Positions 12,001 through 25,181 are shown, numbered from the stretch's first letter. The stretch: DNA of 64,000 nucleotides from Bilabrum cf. latius (GCA_965178125.1 OZ237735.1:1178001-1242000); one strand, 5' to 3'. Notes: generated by a model from the letters alone, not told the origin. A program made the numbers and translations.

Positions 12001-15000
12001 TCAGCATTGAAATGTGTCAACGCTTCGCATCAACTTGAGTCATAATACCGTAAAGATCAGGTCAATGATGGAAGCCACTATACTGCACAGCAAGGCTAGC
12101 ACAGTTGGACCAGCTATAGCCACCCTCTATTCGAGCAAGAGCCTCTAGTCAGTGAAGCCCAAGTCACGGATTTCATTGGACAGCATGCATGCACCAACCG
12201 TACATCCACTAAGGCTGCATTGGAAAGCCCAGACCAAACACGTCAACAAATGAACATCCTCAAATACCCTTAGCAGTGACCCGTGCTTGTACACCAGCCG
12301 AGCAGCCTGATGGCGAACACTATCGTTGTTGCTGACTGCATAGACTCCTGCTGCCCTGGCAGCGTCACTGGCAGCTGCTTCGGAAGTGATGGAACCTTCA
12401 TCGGATGCTGGACTCCCAGCTGACTACGCAGACCTGTCAATTAGGGGCACAGCCGACTCACGCATCCTCCCTAGGCTGGACACAGCGAGCAGTCGCGCCT
12501 CCCACTGGACAAGCGAGGCAACCTGCATCAGCACCCAGCCAACTGTTGGCAGCGATTCTCTGAGAGCGTCTCGTGAGAGGGCGCTCTTTTGACGATCAAT
12601 GCCAAGGGTACTTTTCTCACCACCTAGCTCAGACTGGGTGCAGCACCAGCGAATAAGTACGCGGTTCTCGCGGCGAGGGTCGAAGGATTGGTCATTGCTC
12701 GCACCTGATCTCTACTAAGACTGTTCGTCGTCACTCCTGCTTGCCTCGGCTAGCACGGGAGCTGATAGTCTTTGCACATCGCCATCTCGCCAAAAACCAC
12801 GAGCATCTGCTGTGTTCGAGGGTGGTGTTTGCAGCATACCCGCTAGGTTCACTCTCGGCATATGCGAGGATTTTGTCGATGCCGGTCTAGACGTTGCTCG
12901 CCTCGGGGCGATCGCATCCCACGCGTTCGGGGTATCGGCAGCTTCAACGAGGTCATCTTGGCGCTTTATGGTCTGGTTGCCAAGCTTATACGGTGGCCTA
13001 AAGTCTACTTCTATATCAGTTGTGTCCCACTGCTCTTTTGACCTAAGGCGTCGATTCAAAGGTTGACCTTGGTGATGGCCTCCATCATCTACGGTGGCCA
13101 AATACGGTGCCACCGAGCCAACATGGTGGTCGATTCCCCTTTCGCATCCTCTTTGCATGCTAAGTATCCCCAGAATACTCAGCACTAGCAACAGCCTCCA
13201 CGAAATGAGGAGAATCTGTCCGACAAGCAGTCCAATCGCAGGGTATGACAGAGCGGCCGAGTACAGCTGTCCAACACACACGTAGACCAGCACTGTGCGA
13301 GAAATCCAAACCGCGGATCTTGTTCGCAGCCCTGCGGTACGTGTGTTCAGCGCGCACGAGCATCGCTCGGCAGGCTAGCGTATGCTCCTCCCGTCACACA
13401 CACAAGCAACAAGTGCGCTCACAACGACAACAAGTACGAAGCAGCCGGTGGCGATAGCACCGACTTGGACAGCGTGAAACTAAAACCAACCGCCTGCCAT
13501 ACATGCCGAAGATCGCTGAACTCCTAGTGCATGCAAGCACGGAAGCTGCACATCAAGATCTACGGTGGTGGGATCCACGTATGGGAGCCAGGTGCCAACG
13601 CCAGCTTGTGCCCGGGCACCTGAGAGCGCCGCAGCCAGCCTCTACCCAACAGCGCCCCCTGTCATGCTTGCCTGTGCCATGATCAGACGGCTTAAATTCG
13701 ACGCTAGGACAATTTCAGCTGGGGGTATTGTTAACCTCACGTGCAACCGCATCGACAGTACCGGCACTTGAAGCAGTGCACCCTTTGGCGGTTGACGAGG
13801 TGCGGGCGTCTCCACCCGAACAAGCTCAATGCTCCAAGCCCTACTGCTATCAGCCCACAGCTCCCCTACAGTATCTCGTATGTCATCCCTGACGTCAGCG
13901 ACGAACCACTCGCGTTGTGCTCTGGAAGGACTCGGGTAGTCTAGGCCAGGCGCCTGCCCGCGCCGCAGTGTGCTTGGGGCCAGAGACTAGGCCTGGGGAG
14001 CAGAGTTCCGATCCACCTCGATGACGAATGAAACCACCGCGCGGGAATTCTTGCTACGCTAGGCCCACCTGGTCTTGTATGCACCTTGCAGGCGAATCGA
14101 TGGTGGTTCGTCAGCTGCACAAGACATGCGCGGGGCTAGCAACCGAGTGCCATTTGGACCCTCCGACACCATGTAGAGCACATCCTTCTTATTTGGTGCT
14201 ATAGTATGCACAGTACCTAAAGATGGCACTTGTTCTAAGCGCTGGTTGCCGTACACAGCTGCTTGTGGAAGGAGAGCCGGGAAACCTAGCCACACAGAGT
14301 ACCACTGCCTGACGATCGAAGCAGCAAGAGACCAACCGGCTGACGGACTTCCGACCATGTCCTCGACCTGATTGTCAATTGGTAGGCGCTACGGATCATC
14401 ACATACAGCATTGCAGGCCACCCTACCACGGTATGCACCGTACGGTGAAGATCGATGGCACACCCATGAGCCACCTGCAATCGCCGGTAAGGACTCCTTG
14501 GGGTCCGGCGGATACACCCGGCCAAACACAGGACCACGATACTGCAAGTATGGTCCTATTACAACGCCACGAGTCGCCCAAGTCATGTTTCCTGTGCTAC
14601 TCTCCTTGCTGCGTCCGGCCGGCTGCTGCACCGAGCTGTCAACATGGTTCCTCTTGGACTGGCTTGCCGAAACCGAGACTGTGTCAGCGACTAGGTGTGG
14701 GCGCGTGTTCGTCTGATTCCATCTCCCACGATCCGCACGCTTAATGGCATTGTCAATGGCGTATGGCAGAGAAAAGCCTCCTATGGCAAAGCCAGCACCA
14801 TTCTGCGCTGCTGGCATGTCGATGGGAACCCCACTACTCTAAAATAGCGAGAAGTCGATGTCGTACGAGACAGCACAGCCTAATCTGGCAGTCGGAAACA
14901 GGCCAACGACTGCTTCTGAATTCGCATACTCTGTCAAATCTCGCTGGAACGGCGAATCGCCAGGTCCACCAACGCTTGACCAATTGGACAGCCGCGGCAA

Positions 15001-16626
15001 GCAGCTCTGGATGCCCACACAGCTCGCATCGGACAGCAGAACGGGTCTGGCACCCGTCAACTTCAAGCCCGGTACCGTTCCTACCGGCAGCATGCACGTT
15101 GAAGATAGCTGCGGCCCCGCGGCGTCAGGTGCTCCGTCCAGTTTGGTCAGGTCACCAAGCGTAGACGGAGGCACGTCCTGCAGCAAGCTCACCACTGGGC
15201 CTCTGTTCACGCGCCAGGGGTACTACGACCACTTTGGCGAGGCATGACCGGACCTGGGAGGGTCACTATCTGCACGGCCCTGCCTCCCATCGAATGGCAC
15301 AACTGCCACCGTGCCGGGCGGAAACACGGTTGCGTAGAACTGCTGCCAGACAGCCGAAGGGGCAGCTGCCGAAATGCCGCTTGGCCGGCGAATCAAGCGC
15401 ACCGAGGAGCGAGTGCACCCTCCTACGAGTCGAATGGTAGCAATGGTGCCTCTGTACACCCCATTAGGCATGTCTGAGACACGTACAGGAGGCACCCGAT
15501 CGATACTCACGTTGGCAAGGGTCGGGGGCGGGCGTGCCGGACAGCGGCTGGAATTCTGGACAGAATCTCGCTCCATCCTCTCAGGTGGCAGAATACTTTT
15601 TCCATTCAGAGTGTTCCACACCGTAGACTGCATGCACAGGTCGGCAGGGTCCACCGGAATCTCCACTGGGCTACACGCCTCGCTGTACATCCGCCTCGGG
15701 CAGTCGACCACCTAGTAGTAGAAACAGTAAGCGTCAGAGTCTTGAGCACGGCTGTAGCTTGACATGATGCGCATTGAACTTCCCAGTTGCTGCAGATTGA
15801 ATCCCTATCCGCTTCGAACGGCGGCCGCGGGTGCGTACACGTCCAGTCCAGAGAAACCATCAGAACCTGAGTACAGCTGGAAAATGTTGCCAACCAGGGA
15901 TGTCTACCTCGGGTTCGGCAGCGCTACATACCAAATCTCAACAGTCCAGGGTTCGGCTGCCCGCTCCGGCAGGGACATTGGCAGCGCTTCCCCAAAGCTC
16001 ACGGCCCCAAGCGAGGGAGGCGGAAGCTGCGCTGAAGCAGCTCCTGGAGCCCTGAATTGTGTACCAACGGACAGCGGCTCGGTCGGAGAAATAAGCGGGT
16101 ATCCGCCAGTTTTGTTAAGATACACATGAGGACCAGAACTTGGGCCAGATGGCCATTGCCAGCGGAATGGAGGCAGTGGTGCATTCTCAGAACCCGAGCC
16201 GCTCCACGGATGCCTAGTCAGATCGCACCCGTGATCGTTTAGTGAGTGATTCCCCGGCACATACTTTGCCTAAGAACTACCAAGAATTCTGTTCTATCGA
16301 ATGGAGGAGTTGCGAATCCCAAGCGATGTTGCGGGCGGTGACAGAAACCAACTGTCTGCGGGTGGGATCGACTTGCACGTGATCAAAGACACTTTGGTAA
16401 AAAAGCTGTCCAGCGGACGAATTAGTACTGATATATTCTTTTGCTGCTTACTGTTGCATTTCGTTATCGCTCCTGGTATTCCGTAGGGAACTGCGAGCTG
16501 AGGTTTTGCGGCCCAAGCTCCCGCAACCACAGAATTCGATATTGGAGAATGCTTTTGGTAGGATCCAACGGCCACACGAGCAAGAATGTAATATAGTGAT
16601 AACGTAAAGGCCTTCGAGTGCTTCAT
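12001..16626 (-). CDS. Giant secreted/multipass membrane glycoprotein, unknown function
   Basis: One frame of 1541 residues is open from ATG 16626 to TGA 12001 with TAG read as Gln (for example 16294, 16270, 14059, 13987, 13642, 13375, 12715, 12712, 12424, 12145, 12127). The N-terminus (MKHSKAFTLSLYYILARVAVGSYQ) looks like a signal peptide. About 1050 residues follow that are rich in Cys, Pro and Trp and carry many N-glycosylation sequons (NHS, NKT, NSS, NVS, NWS, NQT, NMT, NGT). Two or three hydrophobic segments lie at about 13470-13400 (VGAIATGCFVLVVVVSALVA) and 13296-13165. A hydrophilic tail of about 390 residues follows. The topology fits a large extracellular domain with a cytoplasmic tail, for instance a receptor or surface antigen-like protein. 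I recognise no domain family. No intron is needed. Confidence 0.75.
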
Positions 16627-16801
16627 TTCATTCACGATGGAGCAATGTTAGCGATGCAAAAATTGTGTCGATTCCGGGTTCCTACACCGGCAGGCCAGGC
16701 TCGCCAACGCTGGTCGCAAGGAGGCAGCAGAGAACACGTCGCTACCCTGAACCAGGCTGGACGAGCAATACAGTTTGCTCCTGTGCCGCCATTGTCGCCA
16801 C

Positions 16802-18596
16802 TCAAGATATGATGGCAATGGGAGCTGGGCGCTTGAAGGTGACGTCCTCGAGCGTGAGGCTGCGTCTCGCCTCCTCACCCGCGCGAGTGGCAGCGTCCTG
16901 GAGCGCCTCGTCCGCCTGCCCGATCCTCGCGGCGATGAGGTCCTGCTCCTTCTTCGTCAGCGCCTTGGACCTGGATGCCTTGGGGTTTGATTCCAGCGCG
17001 AACGACTGCATCTCCATGAAGTACATGGCGTATGTGCTGCCCTTGACGTTGACAGAGAACTGCAGCCACTGGAGGAGGGTGGACTCCATGGCGTTCATGG
17101 CCTTGAGGTCAACCTTGGTGATGTGAGACACCTCAGGGCACACTGTCTTGTACACTGCATCGCAACAGAAACGGCAAAAGGACAGGGCAGCTGGAGTGTG
17201 GGCGCTGGGCGCTTCGGGGATACAGGGCGCGAGCTGTGTGGGACCGCCGGCGAGCGAGCAGCAGAGAAATGGGGACTCACCGGTGACGAAGTCAGCGTTG
17301 GCGAGGGCGCGGTCGTCCCACGTTTTCTGCGTCGTGATGACTAGCGATGTACGATAACAAATTCGAATTGGCTCCTCTTGACGGGGACGGGAAGGGAAGG
17401 GGGCGCGTGCGTTTCGCTGTCAGAGGCATCGGCGGCGGCAAGGGGCAGGAAGCAGTGCCAGTTAGGGCCTCTGGCAGATCCGTCGCGGCACAGACAACCA
17501 TAAAGAGCTTACCTGGGCCAGCATGATGCAAGCCAGCTTCATGAGACGCCACGTGCTGCCAGTGATGGGCATACCTGCGGGATCCATCCATGGGTTGTCG
17601 TTGATGGTCAACCAACGCATTCTATCCGCACTAAAGTGAGCACACAGCTATGGGTACAAGCTCAAATGCACACACCAACAACAGTCGGGCTTTGCAAAGC
17701 TCACCGGTGGCTCCGAGAAACCTGTTGAGCAGGACTTGACCGAGCACGATGCACTCCGCAGAGTACTTGGCCATCGAAAACACCTTGTCCAGAAACTTGT
17801 AGATCGTTTCGATGGTGGGTACAGGTTCACGTTTGAATGAACGATCGGTCAGGAATGCCCTCTGCGGTGGAAGGCGGTAAGCAAAGCACTGGCGCGATTT
17901 CACCTGCAAGCTGTAGAGCTCCGACTTGCTGCATGAGCCAAAGCGGGCCATAATCTCCGAATGGTCTCTTACCTCATGGAACTGTAGAAACGTTGGCTTC
18001 ATCTGCGATAAATCTTAGCAACTCTGCCCGATGGCAACACGGTGATCGTGACAACGCAGAAACCAGCGTCAAGAATGTGCAACCTGGCCAGGGTGCTGTG
18101 CAGCTCTCACATCGTCAGCAACCAGCTTTCCACCGTCGTAATCCTCAGCGATGGCGGCAAAGATCAAATGCGATGCTCCAAGAGTAAGTGCCGAGCAATC
18201 AGGAACCGTTACCGTTCCTCCCGAGTACTTCAGCGTGCTGCAAGAGTGAGAATTTTGCGACAAGACAGTCTGTAGCCTCAATACTTCCCAACTGAACAGA
18301 GCAGCGCCCACGATTACATGCATCACAATAATCGGCCAATGGTCTCACCTTGTTGTCGCAGCTTTAGTGCTCTTAAGTCTCCTCAGTTCGCGAATTTCAG
18401 TCGGAGCCTCGCTGTCGTCAGAGCCGCCAGACGGGCCAGCAGCACCTGTTGAAGGCAGCTCTCCACCACTAGAGCTGTATCCAAGAGCACTACTACCAGC
18501 ACCACCACTTGCTGCACTCGACTTTGCAGCGCTTGAAGGATCGCTCGAAAGGTCGCTCGAAGGGTAGGACGGGTCTGCTGGCGCTGCACCGGCCAT
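16802..18596 (-). CDS. Cyclin Y-like cyclin (CCNY family)
   Basis: This multi-exon gene encodes a cyclin-box protein closest to cyclin Y, the partner of PFTAIRE/CDK14-16 kinases. Exons read on the minus strand: 18596-18349 (ATG, Ser/Ala-rich N-terminus), 18237-18111 (STLKYSGGTVTVP, matching the segment before the cyclin box), an uncertain exon or two between about 18000 and 17900, one ending at 17705 (VPTIETIYKFLDKVFSMAKY, AECIVLGQVLLNRFL), 17574-17513 (GSTWRLMKLACIMLAQ), 17326-17281 (KTWDDRALANADFV, the family's KVWDD) and 17154-16802 (ending TGA, with MESTLLQWLQFSVNVKGSTY). Donors are GTGAG or GTAAG type and acceptors CAG. The cyclin box spans the last four exons. No TAG is needed in the clear exons. 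Gene identity is firm; exons 3-4 are not. Confidence 0.88.
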
Positions 18597-18843
18597 GTTG
18601 AGATGCTTCAAAGTCAAGCGGCAAGACGAAGAATACACAAACTTATTTTGTCGACGTGACGGCGTGCAGCAGTAGGAATTCGGTTGTGGGTGGATTGTGC
18701 GTTTTTCCCACTTGCGTCGCGAGGTTCCGCAGAATGCGCGGTTCATGCTTGCCGGTCGCAAACCATATCGCAGAGATCGCAGATCGCAAATCCTTCCAGC
18801 CATGATTCCAGCAGCTGCGGGAATGAAAATGCCGCATGATTCC

Positions 18844-21800
18844 TCAAGTCATGTTTGTCTTAGCCCTGCTTCGTAGACCGCGCCTGCCCACTCCTCCCTT
18901 CGAGTACAAGCTTATGCGCCCAGGCGGCTTGCTGGCGCCCGCCCTGGTGCTTGACGACACGGCCGCAGACCGGAGCTTCCGAGCAATAGTGGCACCCGAA
19001 CCATCATCGGCAGCACTTGAATCGTCTCCCGAGATGATTCCACTCGACGAGACCTTCCCCTGGCCCTGGCCCTTGCCCTTCCCCTGGCCCTTGCCCTAGG
19101 TCGCAGCTTCCCCCTAGCTGCTCTCCTGGCTCCTGCCCCTGGTCGCCCTGAGCTTTGCGTCTGCGGGCTACTCCGCCAACGAATCGGCTCTCGTCCGGGA
19201 GGATTTAGTCTGCCGAGCGGCAGCTCTGCCCCCAGCGCTCGCCTCGCCACTGCCAGCACGCATGCCAGTCTCTTGCTTGCCTCTGTCCATCCGCTGGATG
19301 TGGCCCAGGGCCGACTTGAGGGAAGGGGGCAGCACCCCCTTGGTGTCCTCTCTCTCAAGCATCGCGACGATCCTGACCTTGCTCAGCTCCAGGGTGGTGA
19401 CCCGGCTGGAGGCGTCCTCGAGCTCCTCCTTGGCCCTCTGCAGCTCGTCGTGCAGCGCACTGCACTGCCGCGCACTCTCGCTCAACCGGAGCACCGCCTG
19501 CTGTTTGTCCTCTTGCTCCTTGTCCAGCTTCCGCTGCATCTCCCTGAGGCTGGCCTGGTAGCCCATCGCGCTCTCTGCCCCGCCGCCAGCCGACCCGGTC
19601 CCGCTGGCCGTCTCAAAGTCCCCCAGCAGCGCGTCTTGGTCCTTGCCAGTTGTGGCCCCAGCACTATGCGCAGCCCGGAGCGCCGGCCCAGCTGTTCCCC
19701 GGCGCAGTCGCCTGGCGCCACCCGCGCCCTCCTCCTCTGGGCTGCTGCCTCCCGTTGCGGATGCTTGGCCGTGCATGGGGGCACCACCGGCGCCGTCACC
19801 CGCCGACTCTCCCGGCCCTCCCGCAGCCGCTCTCGCCTGGGCATCGTCCAGTTTCTTCCTGAGGTCCTTGATCAGGCCCGTCTGGGACTCGACTAGCTGC
19901 TGCAGCTGCGACTCGGCCGCGCCATCCGCGTGCCTGGCCTGCCTCGACCTGCGGGCCTCGCTCTCCATCGAGTGCAGCCGCCGCTCCGCCTTCTGGGCCT
20001 TGGCGTCCGCGCGGTGGAGCTCCTCCTCCGTGGCATGTGCCTGCCGGCGCATAGCCTCTGCCTCCTCCTTGGCCTCCTTCAGGTCAGCCTGCAACTCGGC
20101 GACGCGCCCCGCCTCCACCTCCAGCTGAGCCTCCAGCGCCCGCCGCTGCGCCTGCTCCTCCTCAAGCTACCCCTGCAGCCGCGCGTGCCTCTCCGTCGCC
20201 TCTGCATCGGACACCGAGTGCGCCTCCTTGTAGGCCCCCAGCTCACGCTGCATACCTGCGATCTGCTCCCGGGCTCGAGACTGCTCGGCCTGCAGCGCCT
20301 CCGCAGCGCGAGCCGCTTCGTCTCGCGCCCGTGCCTGCTCGGCTTCCAGCGCTGCACCCGCCTCCTCCTTGGCTTCACGCAGCTCTTTGTCGTGCTGATC
20401 TTTGGTCGCTTGCATGGCCTGGGCATGCGTGCTTTCGAGCCCGTCCACCTGCCTCGCGTGGCCTTGCGCGGCTTCCTCGGCAGCTGCAGAGGCGGCCTGC
20501 ATTGCTTCCTCGTGCTCCTGGTGGGCTTGCTTGGCCTCTTCCTGGGCGGTGGCGAGAGCCTCTCGAGTCAGTTCTCCCTCCCGGAGCGCTTTCTCGAGGG
20601 AGGTCTGCAGCTCAGAGCACGTCACTTGGGCCTGGGAGGCTCTCCCCTTCCAGTCCTGCAGCTCGGCGCCCAGTCGCTCGCATTCTGCCCTGCTTGCCCT
20701 CAGCTCCTCCCTGGCCGACTCGAGGTCCTTGCGGCTCGCTTCCAGGCTGCGCTCCAGGCCGTCGCCGCGGGCAGACGCTGCCTGGTACTTGCCTTCGAAT
20801 GCCGCCTTCATGCGCCTGCTCTCGTCCAGCATGTTCTCCAATTTTCGTACCCTTTCCGGCGCCTCAGCGTCCCTCATCTCCTTCAGCTCCCTGTTCTCCT
20901 CCTCAAGCAGTCGGATGCGGGCGCGCACCTCGGGGTTAAACTCGGTCACACCGTCACCCAGCCCTCCCCCTTCCTGGTTCTCCCCGCCGGTCTCATCCTG
21001 TTCCCCGCCCTCCATGCCTCCAAGCCCACCTGCGTCCGCCAGCCCCAGCCCGCCCATGGAAGAGCAGTCGGCCGCTGCGTGCTCCCCGCGGAGAGCCTCT
21101 ACCGCCTGCTTGTATTCAGTCACCTGCTCCATGGCCTCCCTCAGCCTCGCCTCCGTCTCGGAGGCCTTCACCTCGCTGGCACACCTGGCCTCGCGAGCCT
21201 CTTCCAGCTGCGTCTTGAGCGGGTCTACCTGTTTGCTGAGCCGCTCCAGCTCTAGGGACTGGGAGAGCAGCTCTTCGTTCCGCTCTTCCAGCTGTCGGAT
21301 CTGCTCCCTGTGACCCGCGGCTGCCTTGAGCTTCTGCCTCAGCCGCTCCACCGCGGCCTCTGCCTGTGCCTTGGCGGCTGCCGCGGGCCTCAGGACATCC
21401 ACCTGGTCCCGGAGGGCAGACACCTCGTCTGCTTCCTTTTGTAGCTCCTGCACCTTGTTCTCTAGCTCCTCGATGCGCTTGTTGGCCTTGGAGAGCTCAG
21501 CTGCCTGCCTGCTTCTCTCTGCGTCCTGCTGCCTGCGCCGGGCCGCGTCGTCCGCCTGGGCCTCAGCGTCTGCGGCTGCAGCGGCCGCTGGGCCGGCCGA
21601 GCTTCCTGATTTCACACCTGGCCCTGGCGAGGATGTTGGGCTCCGAAACGCTGGGCTCGGTGATGAAAGTGATGATGATTGCGTGCGGCGGCTCGGTGAC
21701 AGGAGCGCAGCTGCTGGCGATGACTAGAGGGACGGCGACGACGCCGACGGTGATCGTGGCGGGCCAGTGCCCCCGGCGACCGACTGCTTATCTTTCGCGC

Positions 21801-22442
21801 CGACTGCTGCGTTACCTTCCTCTTCAGCATCTTCTTCCTCGCCCTCGTCCTCTTCTTCCTCATCCTCTTCCATTTCCTGAATGATCTCCATCAGGTGCCG
21901 CTGAACTGCAGCAGGCAGCTCCATGATGCCTTGCACGTACTCATCGCGGCTGTCGCTCCGCATTGCAGCCCCAAGGGCTGCTGCACACAAAGCTGAAAAT
22001 TCCTCCAGCTTGCCCTGGCGAATTGCTTCCGGATCTACCTCCAATGGTTCGCCCTGCGTCGAGCTCGATTTGGTCAGAGTGGGGAAGCCTCACGGTTGCG
22101 GTTGATATGCGCATGCATTGGATAGCACAGCTGCGCTGCAATTACTTACCAGCAAGTTACCAAAGCATTCAAGTGCGTGTTCTACGTCGTCTGAGACAGA
22201 CGCACTCGGCTCAAACTCAGGGTGCCTGCGATACGACGATTCAAGAGCAGCTGGTTGTACAAAAACGTGAGGTGCAAGTTCCGTATAGCAGCAGCCAGAA
22301 CACCAAGCTCCTCTTACAGGTCCTCGGCGATGCATACGAGGACACCGCAGTCCAAAAATGTGTCAAGGCTCTCGTTGTCAGTATCGGCAAACTTGCAAAG
22401 CCATGCAGCGAGTGCGGCCTGCCGCTCATCTACTCCGGCCAT
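18844..22442 (-). CDS. HOOK-family microtubule/dynein adaptor coiled-coil protein
   Basis: Three exons, 22442-22318, 22225-22150 and 22053-18844, join in phase to a 1136-residue protein ending in TGA. The N-terminal region (DERQAALAAWLCKFAD, then DTFLDCGVLVCIAEDL) and the following DEYVQGIMELPAAVQRHLME match the Hook N-terminal domain that binds dynein light intermediate chain. An acidic stretch and about 850 residues of coiled coil follow (for example RIEELENKVQELQKEADEV and HREQIRQLEERNEELL). In-frame TAGs at 21724, 20167, 19168, 19114 and 19096 are read as Gln. The tail has a Gly/Lys/Gln-rich repeat (about 19100-19060). The second half of the Hook N-terminal domain is shorter than in animals, so part of it may be lost or hidden in an unrecognised exon. 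Family assignment is good; expected role is linking vesicles to dynein. Confidence 0.85.
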
Positions 22443-22678
22443 ACTACACTAAGATTAAATTATGTATATTCTAGCAGTACCGCGAATCAGTCTCCACACC
22501 TAGCGACTGCCTGGTACAAGTTTCCGACCCGTTGACCATGTTGCGAGCAGTTTCGAGCCATATCTGGTTATTCGACGGAAGGAAAAGCTGGAAGCTGCAA
22601 CTTCGACACATACTCGACCAGTCGTTCTGATAAAGGCAGGCTAGGGCCGCTCTTTGAATTACTAAGTCAATTAATACG
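22443..22678. promoter_or_regulatory. Divergent promoter region, Hook / HMG-box genes
   Basis: A 236-bp AT-richer stretch separates the start codons of two divergent genes, so it should hold both promoters. No specific element was recognised. Confidence 0.35.
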
Positions 22679-23707
22679 ATGGAGTCTCAGCCAAAGTCAG
22701 CCCAGAGAGCCCCACCACCAACGCTACAGGAGGCACTCGATCATTTGAAATCAGGACTGAGCGACGCGTGAGCGGAGGGTTTGTTTCTTGCTTGCCATGC
22801 AGAGGTGCATTCTTTGCAAGTCAATCGTTTCCTACTACGTGATTCTTGACGCAGGTCACGGGCTGTGATGCACTTCAAGCGAGCTCTTCCCAAACTTATC
22901 CGGAAAGAGGTGCAATCCCAGGTTGAGGCCCAGCTCAAGCGTGAGCTGAAGAAGTAGCTGCAGTCTGCAGTTGCATCTTCTGTTGCTGACGCAGTCAAGG
23001 CTGGCGAACCTGCCAAGAAACGCCGCAAGGTTGACAAGTCGGATCCAGACTACATCAAGAGGCCCCAGAGCTCATTTTTCCGGTTCATGGGGGAGCACAG
23101 GGAAAAGGTGAAAGAAAAGATGCCCGATGCTGGCAACTAGGAGATAGTCTAGGCCATCAGCGATCTGTGGAACAATTTGGACGATGACAAGAAGAAGCCT
23201 TATGTCGAGGCTGCCGAGAAAGACATGGCCGAGTACAGGGAGGCCAAGGCCGCGCAGCAGAGCGCCACCGAGAGCAAGAGCGCGGCGTCGTCTGACCACG
23301 AAGATGGCAGCGCCAAGATGACAGACACTGGCGATGCTTCGGACGCGACCGGGGTCGAAAGCAATGACGACAACTCCGAGAGCGATGAGAGCGATGACGA
23401 CGAAAGCGATGACGACGACAGCGATGGCGATGAGAGCGATGACGACGACAGCAGCTCTCGCCAGACGCCACTTGCGAGCAAGGCCAAGCCCAAGAGCCGC
23501 AAGTCTGGCTCCAAGTCCAAGTCCAAGGCATTGTCCTCGTCCTCCTCCGCCTCGAGCAGCAGCAGCAGTGGCGCGGCTTCTCCCCCTCCAGCCCCAGCCC
23601 AGAGCTCCCATGACAGCCCCTCGTTGGGGTCCAAGCGGAAGAGAGACGAGGCCAGCCCCAAGAAGAGCAGCAAGAAGAAGCACAAGAAGCACAAGAAGCA
23701 CCACTGA
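22679..23707 (+). CDS. HMG-box chromatin protein
   Basis: Two exons (22679-22767 and 22855-23707; intron GTGAGC...GCAG of 87 nt) encode 313 residues ending in TGA. After an N-terminal helix comes a nuclear localisation motif PAKKRRKV and one HMG box (IKRPQSSFFRFMGEHREKVK to DDDKKKPYVEAAEKDMAEYR). Two in-frame TAGs fall inside the box (about 23138 and 23150, reading GN-Q-EIV-Q-AISDLW) and one before it (about 22955), so under the standard code the DNA-binding domain would be destroyed. The C-terminal half has long Asp/Ser/Glu runs, then Ser and Lys/His-rich tails, as in HMGB/SSRP-like nucleosome-binding proteins. Expected role: bending DNA in chromatin. Single-box architecture with acidic tail resembles HMGB or NHP6-type proteins. 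Confidence 0.9.
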
Positions 23708-24054
23708 AGGGACGGACGGGTGCAAGGGACGAGAGGATCTTGAATAAGCTGCCACCATGCAGGTGCCCAGCTGCAGGGTGGGAGGGTGTGACCGATCCAA
23801 TCCGATTTGGAATACACACCATACATTCGCATTGAATAGGCAGTCATCATATCGAAGCAATCCAGGTGGCACCGTCCCCATACCCCCATACCAGTCACCT
23901 GCCACCCACACACACACCCAAACCTCCGACCTCGACCCTCGCCATCAGTGCATCTGGCTCGGGAATGCATGCGCGATGGCTGGGCGCGCGGGTGGATTGG
24001 GCTGAACCTGCGCCAAACCGCATCGACCCTCCCGAATAAAATAACCCCCGCTAT
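23708..24054. other. Convergent 3' flanks, no gene seen
   Basis: This 347-bp stretch lies between the stop codons of the HMG-box and REEP genes. It contains a short CA-rich run near 23908-23922 and an AATAAA at about 24035 on the plus strand that could serve 3' end formation for the HMG gene. No conserved reading frame was seen. Confidence 0.4.
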
Positions 24055-25181
24055 TCAGACGTTCTTCTTGAAGCCCCCACTGGCAGAGGCAGCGGCGTCG
24101 TCATCGAGGCTCGCCTCCCTGTCGAAGGCCTGCGCCCTGTCGTGCTCGCCCACCTCACTCTCAGCGCCAGCGGCACCTCCCAGCTGCCCGCCGATCTCCT
24201 CTGCCATGTTGCGAGCCGTGTCGAGGCCCTTGCCGACGGTCGTGTCGATCTCCACCTCGTACTTGCGCAGCAGGCCGCGCAAGAAATGGTTGTACACAAA
24301 CTCGGCTCCCTGCGCGGATTGCATGTGCGCAGCACTTAAATAGACAAGCATAACATAACCGACCACTCCTTGAGCAGTGGATGAGCTGGGCGAACATCAA
24401 GCCAGGAAGCCAACGTGGCAGGCATTTGCTTGGCTGGCCAAAGACCACGGCCTGACGCACGCGACCGATCGCATCACGCGCTGGAACAATGTAATTCGCC
24501 GCAACTTACCTTAAACTGGGGCACTTGCAGCGCGATAACGAACAGAAGCTTCAGCGTGTAGTAGAATGGCACCCTGCGAGCCCACAGAAGAAAATCGAGA
24601 ATGGAACCACGAACTGAATACAAACGAAATGCGCGCGACGATAGGCGTGCTGATTGAGTCCAGCATCAAGTTCTTACCATGTAAGAATGAACCCAACGAA
24701 ATTCTCGATGAGCTCAAGAAACCCGAAAACTACCCAGTACGCGAGCCTGCGAATCAGAGGAGCGACAGAGGCAAGCACGAGGCGACTACCTTCAGGGACC
24801 AATTCGGACGGAATGCATGCGGTAAATGCGATCAATTTGGCAGCAATACTCGAAGAGAGTGGTCTCTCACCACTGCCTATCGTCAGCTGCATCGCGGCTT
24901 TCGATTGCCTTGAACGATTGGTATGCCGGTACAGCGAAGCCAATCAGTGTCGTGAGGAACTTCATGCCAAACCCGAAGAAAACGAACATGAGGCTAAGCA
25001 CCATTGCGCCCAATGCAAGATAGACGCGCTTTACGCCAGTCGCCTCGTGTGCCTTGTCTGCCAGCGACACACCGTCCAGGCGCTTGTCCCAATCTTCAAG
25101 CTTCGCGTTAACCTGCTCTAAAGTTTCTTGGGTAAAAAGCTGCATGATCATGTCTTGCATACCCTGCTTAACTTCGGACAT
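24055..25181 (-). CDS. REEP5/Yop1/DP1 (TB2/HVA22) family ER-shaping protein
   Basis: Four exons, 25181-24871, 24746-24678, 24573-24510 and 24309-24055, join in phase to 232 residues ending in TGA. Intron boundaries are clean GTGAG/GTAAG and CAG. The N-terminal part has an amphipathic helix and a hydrophobic hairpin (VYLALGAMVLSLMFVFFGFG and LTTLIGFAVPAYQSFKAIES). The family core follows: WLAYWVVFGFLELIEN, VPFYYTLKLLFVIALQVP and GAEFVYNHFLRGLLRKYE. The two hydrophobic hairpins are those that bend ER membrane into tubules in Yop1/REEP5. The C-terminal tail is acidic and divergent. It shares a short upstream region with the divergent PNPOx-like gene. Confidence 0.92.

Noticed and set aside
19930-21255. 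441-residue plus-strand Leu-rich frame
   Set aside because: It is the antisense shadow of the Hook coiled coil (CTC/CTG from GAG/CAG codons).
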